Counted from the stretch's first letter, positions 25,792-34,101 are shown. The stretch is 64,000 nt of DNA from Flavobacterium sufflavum (GCF_004016525.1 NZ_SACJ01000001.1:682001-746000), one strand, 5' to 3'. Numbers and translations: made by a program. The notes: generated by a model from the letters alone, not told the origin.

Positions 25792-28700
25792 TTAATTAGT
25801 AATAATTGAAATAAACTCTCCAACAACTCTCATTTCTGATCCGTTTTCTTCATTGATAACAATATTTTCATAAGAATCATCAAATGAATTGGGTCTTAAA
25901 ACAATTGAAATGTGTTGCCATCCTTCTTCTGATACCACTTTTTCACTTGAATAAGTCTTGATAGTAAAAGCAGAATTAAAATCTTGATCTTGAATATCGA
26001 TATTTTCTACCAAAACGACTTTGCCATTTCTACTACCTCCTGAATCCGTTTTAAATAAACAAATTGAACCGTTTGGGATTATTCTATTCATTGATTCGCC
26101 AACTATTTTGCAAGCAAAGTAATCACTATTAATTTTGATATTTTTTGGTCCTTCAATTAGGCTGAAATCTTTTTCTGACTGCATTTCGCTAAATGTTCCA
26201 GCTGCTGCATAAAAGTTATATAAAGGAATAAGATTTTGAGATTCAATTGTATCTTGAATTGGAAAAATTTTGTTTTCAATGTTAACCTTTTTATCAATTA
26301 GGTTTAATTTTTTATCAGTTGTGATGTAATGATAAATACTGTCAATTACAGGTTGTTCAAGATGAAATTTAAAATGGACAACTGGAGATTGAGTATTGGG
26401 CATATAGCTTTGTTCAATTGAATCAGGTATTATAGTAACATTTCCCATGAAATAAAAATCAGTTCCTTCACCATCCTCTTTTTTTACGAAAAGTAGAATG
26501 CGATTAGAATTAATTACATCTTTTATTTCATTACTATCTATTTTTCTATTTGATCTTGATTCCCATGCAAATGTGGAGGGATTAATAAAATGGTCATTGT
26601 AATTAATAGTGCTATCTATTTCATCAGATTTGTGATATGTAACAAAACAAGGTGTAACTCTCTCGTTGGTACGGTAGCCATAGACAGTACTGCTAATGTC
26701 TTTTTCCCAATTTAACAATCTACATACGTCTTTACGACTGTATTTATTGTAGAGAATTAACCCATTTTGATAGTATTCTTTTTTATATAAGGTTTCAAAT
26801 GTCCTAATAGAATAATTTATAGAATCTAATAGAAAATCTTTAAAAATAGGATTACTTAGTATTTCTTCAAATTCTCGATGAAACTTAAATACGTTATCTT
26901 TTAGATAAATAATTTTCTCATTTTTTCTTATAAATATGAAGTTGATGTTTCTTATACAAGAATCAATAGTTGCTTTGTCTGGAGTATAATTATAAAGACG
27001 AAATATAGTTTTTTTAAATGTTGAAATACTCAGTTCATTTTCTAGGATTAATTCTCTTAAAATATAACTTTCCTCAACTCTTTTAGAATTATTTATTTCT
27101 TTGGAAAATAATTCTAAAAGCTTAACATCTTTGTTAGACAATTGAGGTTTGTAATCTTTTTCAATTTTTAATATGAAATTATAATACGAATTGGAATAGT
27201 TCACATACAAATAAGGGTCTCTAGAACCGTGCTCAATAAAATCCATCATCATTGGAATTCTTCCTAATTTGAATTTTAACAGATTGTAATCCTTTTTCAA
27301 ATCAGCTAATAACTGCATGTTTGCAGAATCAATAGATTTAAATATTTTTTCTTTAGTAATTTCATCAAAATTGATGGTTGATGCCCCAGGTATCATCCTA
27401 CTTCCTTCTGTAATTAATTTCCTCAAGGAATCCTTGTTGTAAGATGTATCACCATACAAAGCAATAGGTATTAAATAATTGTTTTCATAGTTGCCTATGA
27501 AATCTATAACGGTTAAATAGCTCTTTCCTTCAACTTTTCTTAACCCTCTACCTAATTGTTGGATGAAAATAATTGCTGATTCAGTAGGGCGAAGCATAAT
27601 AATTTGATTGATTTTTGGAATATCAATACCTTCATTGAAAATATCAACTGTAAAAATATAATCTAGTTTTTCGTTTAAATTATCTGATTCTAATCTTTCA
27701 ATAGATTTAGCTCTTTCTTCTTCAGAACTATCGCCTGTTAGAGCGCCTGTTTTATATCCTTTCAAATTAAATAAAGCGGATAATTCAATTGCTTCATTTT
27801 TTCTTGAACAAAAAATTAAGCCTCTAGTTATTCCGTTGTCACTTCCATAAAAATTTGATTGCTCAATTATTCTATCAACTCTTTCACTAGAAATTAATAG
27901 ATTAAAATCTGATTTATTATCAATCTCTGTATTGTCAATTAATAAATCTGTTACTCCATAATAATGAAATGTACTAAGCATTTTTTCTTCCATTGCTTTG
28001 TTCAATCTAATTTCATAAGCAATGTTGTGGTCAAATAATTGAAAAACATCATTGCCATCTGTTCTTTCGGGAGTTGCTGTCATTCCTAAAAGAAATTTAG
28101 GTTCAAAATGTTTTATTAATCGTAAATATGAATCCGCACCTGATCTATGGGTTTCATCAATGATTATGTAATCAAAATGATTTTTTGAGAAGTTTTCTAA
28201 ATGTGTGGACTTTGAAATAGTTTGAATTGTTGAAAATACAAAATCACAATCCAATTCTCTTTTTTCACCAGAATATAAACCCATTGTTTTTTCCTTTCCA
28301 AAAACTTTTTGAAATGTTTTTAATGAATTTTTTGCTATAGTTAATCTATGAACTACAAACAATAGTTTTTTTGGATTAAAAGCTTTTGCATCAAAAGCTG
28401 ATAAATAGGTTTTTCCTGTTCCTGTAGCTGAAATAATTAAAGCTTTGTTTTTTTGTTCCGTCCTTAATTTTTTTAAATTTTCCAATGCTTCTATTTGCAT
28501 TGAATTAGGTGTTATAACAGTTGGGGGTGGAATTAAGTTTGTTCTATTTAGAATAAATTGTTTCTGATATATTTCATTGTATGATAAAATATATTCTTTC
28601 GTTACATGTGTTGCTTTTTCAAAATCTGATTGAAATTCATTGATTACCTTTTCAACAATGCCACTTTCATCTAACGCGGAAATTTTTATATTCCACTCTT

Positions 28701-29151
28701 TATTAGATGATAAAGCTTGAGCTGTTAAATTACTACTACCAATAATTAAATTATAATGTTTATTATTTTTAAAGATATATCCTTTTGCATGCGCATTTCC
28801 TGTTGTAGCAATTCTTAGATCTATATTTTTGAATTGAGACAATCTTTTAAGCGCTTCAGGTTGTGTGAAGTTTAGGTATTGAGAAACTAAAATTTTCCCT
28901 TTTATTTCACGATTTTCTAATTCTTTTAATTTGTTAATGATTGTTGCTACGCCACTTGTTGTTATGAAAGCTACTGATATATAAAACTGATTGCAATTTT
29001 CAAGTTCATGAAGTATTGACGACAGAATTTTTTTTGGTGGATTTTTTTGATTGACAAGTAATTCAGGTTGATAAGCTACATCAGATAATATATTTTTATC
29101 TACATAACCTGTTTGTAAACTTGAATTGAAAATTTGAATTAACTTATCCAT
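25792..29151 (-). CDS. PLD nuclease-like / SF2 helicase / DUF3427 / S24 peptidase fusion protein
   Basis: An 1119-residue cytoplasmic protein. Residues about 30-180 are a phospholipase D-like domain of the HKD nuclease type (HAK at 121-123, GSSN at 138-141). Residues about 215-565 are an SF2 helicase: Walker A SATGTGKT at 241-248, DETH at 332-335, MTATPER at 357-363, QQLGRGLR at 531-538. Residues about 570-960 fit the DUF3427 region (YSRKDVCRLLNW; STFAWESRSNRK). The last 135 residues are an S24 LexA/UmuD-like domain with Ala984-Gly985 in the cleavage position, Ser1020 in VGESMN and Lys1065 in FTIKTY. The full set suggests self-cleavage that would separate the helicase from its tail. The Nudix gene upstream overlaps by 8 bp. 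A DNA-damage-gated or defence role is inferred. Confidence 0.88.
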   Translation of the reverse strand: MDKLIQIFNSSLQTGYVDKNILSDVAYQPELLVNQKNPPKKILSSILHELENCNQFYISVAFITTSGVATIINKLKELENREIKGKILVSQYLNFTQPEALKRLSQFKNIDLRIATTGNAHAKGYIFKNNKHYNLIIGSSNLTAQALSSNKEWNIKISALDESGIVEKVINEFQSDFEKATHVTKEYILSYNEIYQKQFILNRTNLIPPPTVITPNSMQIEALENLKKLRTEQKNKALIISATGTGKTYLSAFDAKAFNPKKLLFVVHRLTIAKNSLKTFQKVFGKEKTMGLYSGEKRELDCDFVFSTIQTISKSTHLENFSKNHFDYIIIDETHRSGADSYLRLIKHFEPKFLLGMTATPERTDGNDVFQLFDHNIAYEIRLNKAMEEKMLSTFHYYGVTDLLIDNTEIDNKSDFNLLISSERVDRIIEQSNFYGSDNGITRGLIFCSRKNEAIELSALFNLKGYKTGALTGDSSEEERAKSIERLESDNLNEKLDYIFTVDIFNEGIDIPKINQIIMLRPTESAIIFIQQLGRGLRKVEGKSYLTVIDFIGNYENNYLIPIALYGDTSYNKDSLRKLITEGSRMIPGASTINFDEITKEKIFKSIDSANMQLLADLKKDYNLLKFKLGRIPMMMDFIEHGSRDPYLYVNYSNSYYNFILKIEKDYKPQLSNKDVKLLELFSKEINNSKRVEESYILRELILENELSISTFKKTIFRLYNYTPDKATIDSCIRNINFIFIRKNEKIIYLKDNVFKFHREFEEILSNPIFKDFLLDSINYSIRTFETLYKKEYYQNGLILYNKYSRKDVCRLLNWEKDISSTVYGYRTNERVTPCFVTYHKSDEIDSTINYNDHFINPSTFAWESRSNRKIDSNEIKDVINSNRILLFVKKEDGEGTDFYFMGNVTIIPDSIEQSYMPNTQSPVVHFKFHLEQPVIDSIYHYITTDKKLNLIDKKVNIENKIFPIQDTIESQNLIPLYNFYAAAGTFSEMQSEKDFSLIEGPKNIKINSDYFACKIVGESMNRIIPNGSICLFKTDSGGSRNGKVVLVENIDIQDQDFNSAFTIKTYSSEKVVSEEGWQHISIVLRPNSFDDSYENIVINEENGSEMRVVGEFISIITN

Positions 29152-29548
29152 TTATTATTAATTTATTTACAATAGGAATATCAGCTGCTGCCCAATCTAG
29201 GCTTTTAAGCTCATTTAAACTTAGCCACTTATATGCTATATGTTCATTTAGAATGATTTCTTTTGATTTAACTTCACATATAAAACTGTGCATTGTTAAT
29301 TCAAAATCTGGATATTCATGTACAACTGTAAGAAACAAAGATTTTATATCTACATTAATAATATTTAATTCTTCAAATAATTCGCGTTTTAAAGCTTCGT
29401 TTTTGGTTTCGCCTTCTTCAATTTTCCCTCCAGGAAATTCGAATTTTTCAGAAATATATGCTAATTTATTTTGTGGTCTTTGAACACATAAAATTTTATT
29501 CTCAAAATATATTATTGCAGCTACTACTTCAATTTTTTTCATTCTCAA
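29144..29548 (-). CDS. MutT-like Nudix hydrolase
   Basis: A 134-residue Nudix protein resembling 8-oxo-dGTP diphosphatase MutT. The Nudix box is complete from Gly41 through Glu47 to Arg55-Glu56 and Glu59-Glu60 (GKIEEGETKNEALKRELFEE). The N-terminus (KKIEVVAAIIYFENKILCVQ) and the C-terminal WLSLNELKSLDWAAADIPIV are also MutT-like; the latter contains the region that contacts the base. It comes first in the operon and its end overlaps the helicase start by 8 bp, so translation is probably coupled. It may clean damaged nucleotides or remove a nucleotide signal used by the helicase system; that is inference. A second ATG lies two codons in. Confidence 0.92.
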   Translation of the reverse strand: MRMKKIEVVAAIIYFENKILCVQRPQNKLAYISEKFEFPGGKIEEGETKNEALKRELFEELNIINVDIKSLFLTVVHEYPDFELTMHSFICEVKSKEIILNEHIAYKWLSLNELKSLDWAAADIPIVNKLIING

Positions 29549-29560
29549 CTTGTGTTTTAC

Positions 29561-29581
29561 TTTGAATAATTGGCAAAGTAA
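29561..29581. promoter_or_regulatory. Inverted repeat at the Nudix/helicase operon start
   Basis: ACTTTG at 29561-29566 and CAAAGT at 29576-29581 are perfect inverted arms with a 9-bp spacer, 13 bp upstream of the Nudix ATG. On the minus strand the distal arm gives TACTTTG, close to but one base shorter than the TANNTTTG promoter element, so this may be the promoter. Confidence 0.35.
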
Positions 29582-29646
29582 ATTTAAAATTATTCAGGAA
29601 ATTTTATAAAATATTTTACAACAGATGTTAGGTCTTTTAAACAAGT

Positions 29647-29660
29647 AAAATGTACATTTT
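29647..29660. promoter_or_regulatory. Operator-like palindrome 1 upstream of the Nudix/helicase operon
   Basis: AAAATGTACATTTT is a perfect 14-bp palindrome about 100 bp upstream of the Nudix start. A second palindrome with the same ATGTA/TACAT half-sites lies 24 bp further on. Such pairs are typical of dimeric repressor sites. Confidence 0.5.
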
Positions 29661-29683
29661 TGTTTTTAATTTTACGCAAATTC

Positions 29684-29697
29684 AAATGTATACATTT
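29684..29697. promoter_or_regulatory. Operator-like palindrome 2 upstream of the Nudix/helicase operon
   Basis: AAATGTATACATTT is a perfect 14-bp palindrome with the same half-sites as the one at 29647-29660, differing by 2 bp in half-site spacing. No repressor gene lies beside it, so the regulator is unknown. Confidence 0.5.
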
Positions 29698-29752
29698 ATT
29701 TTGTCTGATTCTGAAAGGGAAAATATTCCTGACAGAAATAAGAATTGTCATT

Positions 29753-29779
29753 CAATACAAATATACATTTTTTGTATTG
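29753..29779. promoter_or_regulatory. Inverted repeat with 9-bp arms
   Basis: CAATACAAA at 29753-29761 and TTTGTATTG at 29771-29779 are perfect inverted arms around TATACATTT. The loop again contains the TACATTT half-site of the two palindromes nearby. It may be a third regulator site or part of the repeat that follows. Confidence 0.4.
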
Positions 29780-29806
29780 ACAAGTATCATGTTACTCAAA
29801 TTTCCC

Positions 29807-29953
29807 CTAGCCCTGACCGCAGCGAAACTCCTTATGCGGGAGGCCTGTGATTTTTTCTTGTGCCAAAAGAGCGACTGCAGGAAGCTCCTTTTTGGTGCTT
29901 AGAAAAATCCGGGACTCCAAATAAGAGTGAAGCGAAGGGCAGGAACAGCTTCT
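29807..29953. repeat. GC-rich hairpin-forming intergenic element
   Basis: This stretch is much more GC-rich than its surroundings. It contains a strong hairpin (CCAAAAGAGC at 29863-29872 with GCTCCTTTTTGG at 29884-29895), a smaller CTCC/GGAG stem at about 29829-29843, and outer arms GCCCT (29810-29814) and AGGGC (29936-29940). It looks like a structured repeat or small RNA and recalls elements I remember between genes in Flavobacteriaceae, but I cannot name it. Confidence 0.45.
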
Positions 29954-30091
29954 TATTTAAAAAACAGCTATCGCTTTTTCTAATATTCGATAATCACAAC
30001 ATATTTGTATAGAGTTATTTACGTTGCTCAAGTTGTGTTTTGTTTGTTGTTGGAATGATATTTTAATGGGTTATAAAGGTGTTTTTGACAC

Positions 30092-30110
30092 TTTATGCTA
30101 ATATCCTATA
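30092..30110. promoter_or_regulatory. Shared operator-like motif upstream of the symporter gene
   Basis: TTTATGCTAATATCCTATA here is matched at 34102-34120 with one difference (A for the C). The second copy lies in the divergent promoter of the AraC regulator and the isomerase-like gene. It ends 124 bp before the symporter start; a partial inverted copy (CATAGGA) lies at 30128-30134. It is the likely binding site of the AraC-family regulator. Confidence 0.6.
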
Positions 30111-30153
30111 ATATTCTGAAAAAATCTCATAGGAAATCGTTGTAGTTTTCGGG

Positions 30154-30161
30154 TAAATTTG
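30154..30161 (+). promoter_or_regulatory. Likely -7 element of the symporter promoter
   Basis: TAAATTTG matches the TANNTTTG element, 73 bp before the symporter ATG and 43 bp after the operator-like motif. No well-spaced -33 element is seen, consistent with a promoter that needs an activator. Confidence 0.5.
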
Positions 30162-30234
30162 TAAAATCTAGAATAAGTTGTACGATATACTTATTTGTGA
30201 GGAGAAATAAAATTAAAAATCCCATCTTTAATAA

Positions 30235-31791
30235 ATGAAAAATTTACCATTATTAGATATCGCTATAATTGCAATTTATTTGATTGCAATGGTGGGCGTG
30301 GGAATTTATTTCTCCAGAAAAAACAAGAGTGCAGAGCAATATACAAAGGCATCAGGTAAGATTCCCGGTTGGGCAATAGGACTGTCTATTTATGCCACAT
30401 TTTTAAGTAGTAATACTTTTTTAGGAGTTCCGGGTAAGGCGTTTGGAGGAAATTGGAATGCTTTTGTTTTTAGTATTTCGATGCCATTTGCAGCTTGGGT
30501 AGCGGCTAAATATTTTGTGCCGTTTTATCGCAGCACTGGAGAAGTTTCAGCTTATACTAATTTAGAAAAACGTTTTGGGCCTTGGGCCAGAACTTATGCT
30601 GTTGTTTGTTTTTTGTTGACACAAATCACCCGAATGGGATCGGTTTTTTTCGGGATTTCCCTTACGCTGCAAGCCTTGACAGGTTTTAGTATGGAAACAA
30701 TCATGCTGGTTACAGGAATCTGTATTGTGGTTTATACCGTATTAGGAGGTATTGAAGCGGTGATTTGGACCGAAGTAGTTCAGGCCGTATTAAAAACCGG
30801 AGGAGCATTATTGATTATGTATTTGATTATTTCAAAAATGCCAGGCGGTGTTTCTAAAATAATAGAGATAGGACAACAAAACGATAAGTTTAGTTTGGGT
30901 GGTTTCTCGTTCGATTTTACAACTTCTACTTTTTGGGTGGTATTGTTGTATGGTTTTTTTATCAACCTGAATAATTTTGGGATGGACCAAAATTATGTGC
31001 AACGTTATCATGCTTCCTCATCGGCTAAAGAAGCTTCAAAGTCAATTTGGTTGTGTGTATGGATGTTTGTTCCTGTTTCTTTGATTTTCTTTATGATTGG
31101 TTCTTGTTTGTTTGCTTATTACCAAATGACTCCCGCTTTAATAGAGCCGATTAAATTACAGGCTGCTGCAGAACATCTTGGTGCGATGGCATCTCAAACG
31201 GAGATTACAAATTATGCTAAGACATTACAACCATCAGATTATGGAGATAAGGTAATGCCGCATTTTATGGTAAACATGATTCCTACCGGTTTATTGGGAT
31301 TGATAGTTTCGGCGATACTTTCCGCGGCAATGAGTACCATTAGTTCAGGAATGAATGCTTCGGCAACGGTGTTTTCAGAAGACATCTACAAGCGATATTC
31401 GAAAAAGAAAATCAGCGACAAACAAAATATGCGTTTGCTGTATATCGGAACCGTTTTGTTTGGATTGGGCGGAATGGCTTGTGGTATCGCGATGATAGGA
31501 GTGAAAAGTATTCTGGATATATGGTGGCAACTATCGGGGATTTTTGCAGGAGGAATGTTAGGGCTTTTTCTTCTTGGAATTATCAGTAAAAAATCAGGTA
31601 ATACAGAGGCTATGGCTTCAACAGTCATAGGAATTATGGTGATTCTTTGGTTATCAATTTCGAGTCTGATTCCGGATCAATATGATTTTTTAAGAAGTCC
31701 GCTTCATGCTAACATGGTGATAGTTATAGGGACACTTGCTATCTATCTGTCGGGCGCATTTATAGCTAAATTAAGAAGCGTAAAAGCTTAA
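30235..31791 (+). CDS. Sodium:solute symporter (SSS family)
   Basis: A 518-residue inner-membrane transporter with about 13 helices. The start DIAIIAIYLIAMVGVGIYFS, the SGKIPGWAIGLSIYATFLSS stretch and the ILSAAMSTISSGMNASATVF stretch with the conserved Ser/Thr residues of the sodium site are typical of the SSS family, which imports sugars, sugar acids, sialic acid and other organic acids. It is followed 31 bp later by a DapA/NanA-family aldolase gene. A regulator-like motif upstream links it to the AraC gene 3 kb away. Substrate unknown. Confidence 0.9.
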   Translation: MKNLPLLDIAIIAIYLIAMVGVGIYFSRKNKSAEQYTKASGKIPGWAIGLSIYATFLSSNTFLGVPGKAFGGNWNAFVFSISMPFAAWVAAKYFVPFYRSTGEVSAYTNLEKRFGPWARTYAVVCFLLTQITRMGSVFFGISLTLQALTGFSMETIMLVTGICIVVYTVLGGIEAVIWTEVVQAVLKTGGALLIMYLIISKMPGGVSKIIEIGQQNDKFSLGGFSFDFTTSTFWVVLLYGFFINLNNFGMDQNYVQRYHASSSAKEASKSIWLCVWMFVPVSLIFFMIGSCLFAYYQMTPALIEPIKLQAAAEHLGAMASQTEITNYAKTLQPSDYGDKVMPHFMVNMIPTGLLGLIVSAILSAAMSTISSGMNASATVFSEDIYKRYSKKKISDKQNMRLLYIGTVLFGLGGMACGIAMIGVKSILDIWWQLSGIFAGGMLGLFLLGIISKKSGNTEAMASTVIGIMVILWLSISSLIPDQYDFLRSPLHANMVIVIGTLAIYLSGAFIAKLRSVKA

Positions 31792-31822
31792 TTCATATAA
31801 TAAAAGAGAAAATAGAATAACG

Positions 31823-32743
31823 ATGAACAATTCAAAAAAAGGATTTATTCCGGTAATGTTAACGCCATTTAATAATGATGGTAGCATTGATTATAAAACA
31901 CTAACTGCTCTTACGGAGCTGTATTTAAAGTCCGGTGTTACTGGTTTATTTGCCAATTGTTTGTCGAGTGAGATGTTTGAATTGTCAGAAGCGGAACGTC
32001 TTCAATTAACAAAACACGTAGTTGATGTTGTGGCTGGTCAGGTGCCTGTGGTAGCTACAGGAACTTTTGAAGGAACAATTCAGCAACAGGCTGATTTTAC
32101 CAATAAGATATACGGAACTGGAATCGACGCTGTAATTTTAATTTCAGGTTTATTGGCTAAAGAAACGGATTCGGATGCGGTGTTTGTTGACAATGTGCAC
32201 CAGTTATTGAATTTAACGCCAGGAGTTCCAACCGGTTTTTACGAATGCCCGGTGCCTTATAAAAGAGTGTTGTCGGCTGAGCAATTAGGAGAATTTGTTG
32301 ATACAGGAAGAGTGATTTATCATAAAGACACCAGTCTAGATATCAATCAGATTAAGGCTAAATTGAGTGTGGTGAAAAATCCTGATTTTGGTTTGTATGA
32401 TGCTTACATGGTACATGCTATCGAATCCTTGAAAGCAGGTTCGGCAGGATTGTCTTGTATTCAAGGGAATTTTTTTCCTGAGTTGATTGTTTGGATTTGC
32501 GATAATTACAATGATGCTTCAAAGGCAGAAGAATTAGCAGCAGTGCAACAATTTTTAGAGTCCAATATGGGAGTTATGCACGATGTGTATCCTATTGTGG
32601 CTAAATATGCTTTACAAAAAAGAGGATTGTCTATCTCTAATTTCACACGTAGAGAAGTAGGTGACTTTACTCCAATTGTAAAAAATGCAGTGGATCAACT
32701 GCAAAATGAGTACGATATTCTCCAGAATGAGTTATCATTCTAG
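31823..32743 (+). CDS. DapA/NanA-family class I aldolase or lyase
   Basis: A 306-residue TIM-barrel enzyme of the dihydrodipicolinate synthase/N-acetylneuraminate lyase family. The Schiff-base lysine is Lys168 in YHKDTS and the assisting tyrosine is Tyr140 in GFYECP; SSEMFELSEAER replaces the usual TGE(x)xxLsxeER substrate block. Members cleave or form 2-keto-3-deoxy acids and related pyruvate adducts. No murein/lysine genes or sialic acid genes accompany it, so a catabolic retro-aldol step on a sugar acid is more likely than either namesake. It shares an operon with the SSS symporter. Confidence 0.87.
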   Translation: MNNSKKGFIPVMLTPFNNDGSIDYKTLTALTELYLKSGVTGLFANCLSSEMFELSEAERLQLTKHVVDVVAGQVPVVATGTFEGTIQQQADFTNKIYGTGIDAVILISGLLAKETDSDAVFVDNVHQLLNLTPGVPTGFYECPVPYKRVLSAEQLGEFVDTGRVIYHKDTSLDINQIKAKLSVVKNPDFGLYDAYMVHAIESLKAGSAGLSCIQGNFFPELIVWICDNYNDASKAEELAAVQQFLESNMGVMHDVYPIVAKYALQKRGLSISNFTRREVGDFTPIVKNAVDQLQNEYDILQNELSF

Positions 32744-32795
32744 TTTATAAGATATACATTTTTGGTTAGTGTATAGTTAGTGTTAGTTTTTAGTG

Positions 32796-32945
32796 ATTAT
32801 TAACTCGTCTGTTCGATTGTTTTTAAATGACCGCTCCTCCCAATTTTGGTCATTGTATAAAAATGTTGAGAGCCTTTTTTTGACCATAATTTTGGTTCTG
32901 AATACGATTTCCGATGGAAGTTTTTTGGACAGACGGATTAATAAT
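32796..32945. repeat. Possible small MITE-like element with 19-bp terminal inverted repeats
   Basis: ATTATTAACTCGTCTGTTC at 32796-32814 and its inverted partner at 32927-32945 match at 16 of 19 positions. Internally TGACC and GGTCA form further inverted arms. The size (150 bp) and bordering repeats suggest a miniature element or a large RNA hairpin. No transposase is near. Confidence 0.45.
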
Positions 32946-33119
32946 TTTTTTGCCACGAATGCGCTAATCTTTTTTTTAAAATCTTCACGAAATCTTTCTG
33001 CTATTTGCGATTAAAAATTACCGCAAATTATTTCTTTTATTTTCAGATATGAAAATAAGCTTATCTGTACTTTTTTATCGCTTTTAGAAAACAAAAAACT
33101 TATATGCCTTATATGGTAA

Positions 33120-33172
33120 AAATTTCTTAGCGGGACTTTGCGAAAAACCCTTGCGCACTTTGCGGTTAAAAA
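33120..33172. repeat. Degenerate CTTTGCG-type intergenic repeat
   Basis: ACTTTGCG at 33134-33141 and again ACTTTGCG at 33158-33165, followed by GTTAAAAA, resemble the CTTCGTGAACTTTGCG and CTTCGCGGTTAAAA units at 11848-11911. They look like members of the same dispersed non-coding family. Confidence 0.4.
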
Positions 33173-34042
33173 CTAATTCGACAAATATCTTTTCTTGTAT
33201 TCCATAGGAGTTATTCCAGCTACTTTCTTGAAATGACGGTAAAAATTAGATACATTATTAAAACCACATTCAAAACAAATCATTTCGGTAGGAATTTTGT
33301 TTTCAATCAGTAATCTACAGGCATGGCTGATGCGGATTTCTATTAAAAAATCATAATAGGTTTTCTTGGTCATTAGCTTAAAATAGCGGCAAAATGAGGT
33401 AACACTTAAGTTGCTAAAGGCTGCAATTTCTTTTAAAGTAATTTCTTTTTTATAATTCGAAAGCGTATAACTGCATATTTTATTCAGTCGAATCGAATCG
33501 GATTCATTGGATTGGTAAAACGCATGCGAAGAAGTGATTTCGGTATATTCTTCCGTTTCCGATAGAAATTTTAAGATGTTTAACAGGATAATCAGCTTGT
33601 CAATATGATTGGCATTGGGTGCTTTTTCCATTTGTTCCATCACCATTTCTTTGGTGTTTCCATGAATAATCATCCCTTTTTTTGCCTTTTCAAAAAGTTT
33701 CGGAATCAGGAAAGATTCGGGTAAGTGTATGAAATCTTTGCCTAAACAGTCGGGTAAAAACTGAATCACGATGGCCTCGACATCCAGTTCCTTTTTGTTC
33801 TGATAATATTCTTCATGACAACGCCAGGTATGAGGGAGGTTTTCGCCAAGCAAAATAAGCTCTCCTGAGCCGAAATTGCTGATGTTGTCGCCAATAAAAC
33901 GCACCCCTTCGCCCTTTATCACATAATGTAATTCCAGTTCAGGATGGTAGTGCCAAATCTTACCGAAGTTGGGTTCTTTGTTATGTCTTACCTCAAAAGA
34001 ACTTTGGATGCTGGTAGGGACTTTGTGAAATAAAGGCTTCAT
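33173..34042 (-). CDS. AraC family transcriptional regulator
   Basis: A 289-residue regulator with an N-terminal cupin sensor domain (HYHPELELHYVIKGEGVRFI) and a C-terminal double helix-turn-helix (ITLKEIAAFSNLSVTSFCRYFK and EMICFECGFNNVSNFYRHFKK, ending GITPMEYKKRY). The cupin binds a sugar or acid ligand in related proteins. It is transcribed away from the fucose-isomerase-like gene; their shared promoter region holds one copy of the TTTATGnTAATATCCTATA motif, and the symporter promoter holds the other. It is thus the probable local regulator, and may autoregulate. Confidence 0.92.
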   Translation of the reverse strand: MKPLFHKVPTSIQSSFEVRHNKEPNFGKIWHYHPELELHYVIKGEGVRFIGDNISNFGSGELILLGENLPHTWRCHEEYYQNKKELDVEAIVIQFLPDCLGKDFIHLPESFLIPKLFEKAKKGMIIHGNTKEMVMEQMEKAPNANHIDKLIILLNILKFLSETEEYTEITSSHAFYQSNESDSIRLNKICSYTLSNYKKEITLKEIAAFSNLSVTSFCRYFKLMTKKTYYDFLIEIRISHACRLLIENKIPTEMICFECGFNNVSNFYRHFKKVAGITPMEYKKRYLSN

Positions 34043-34101
34043 AAACAGTGTGTTTGGAATTATTCTGCTAAATTAGTGTTATTTTTAAAATTACAAATAA
34101 T

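Larger units (their letters stand above)
29549..30234. other. 686-bp non-coding region with operator-like palindromes and a hairpin-rich repeat
   Basis: This gap separates the Nudix/helicase operon (leftward) from the symporter gene (rightward). In order it holds an ACTTTG-CAAAGT inverted repeat near the Nudix start (29561-29581), two perfect 14-bp palindromes, a 9-bp-arm hairpin, a GC-rich hairpin element, the shared catabolic operator and a -7 promoter element. Short frames around 29650-29902 have no protein character. The pieces are listed separately. Confidence 0.7.
32744..33172. other. 429-bp non-coding region with a MITE-like element and decayed repeats
   Basis: The gap between the convergent aldolase and AraC genes contains a 150-bp stretch bounded by inverted repeats (32796-32945), then GCCACGAATGCGC-type and CTTTGCG-type repeat fragments. 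A short frame at about 32793-33014 has no protein character and crosses the inverted repeats, so it is not called as a gene. Confidence 0.65.

Noticed and set aside
25792..29548. Classical restriction-modification system
   Set aside because: The helicase protein resembles a type I or III restriction subunit, but there is no methyltransferase or specificity gene beside it.
29650..29902. Short plus-strand frames upstream of the symporter gene
   Set aside because: They run through the palindromes and the GC-rich hairpin element, have low-complexity composition and no recognisable domain; the region is better explained as regulatory and repeat DNA.
31823..32743. Calling the aldolase gene dapA or nanA
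   Set aside because: The Schiff-base Lys and Tyr are kept, but the substrate loop differs and no lysine or sialic acid genes are near, so neither name is supported.
32793..33014. 73-residue frame in the aldolase/AraC gap
   Set aside because: It crosses the inverted-repeat element and its translation has no protein-like pattern.
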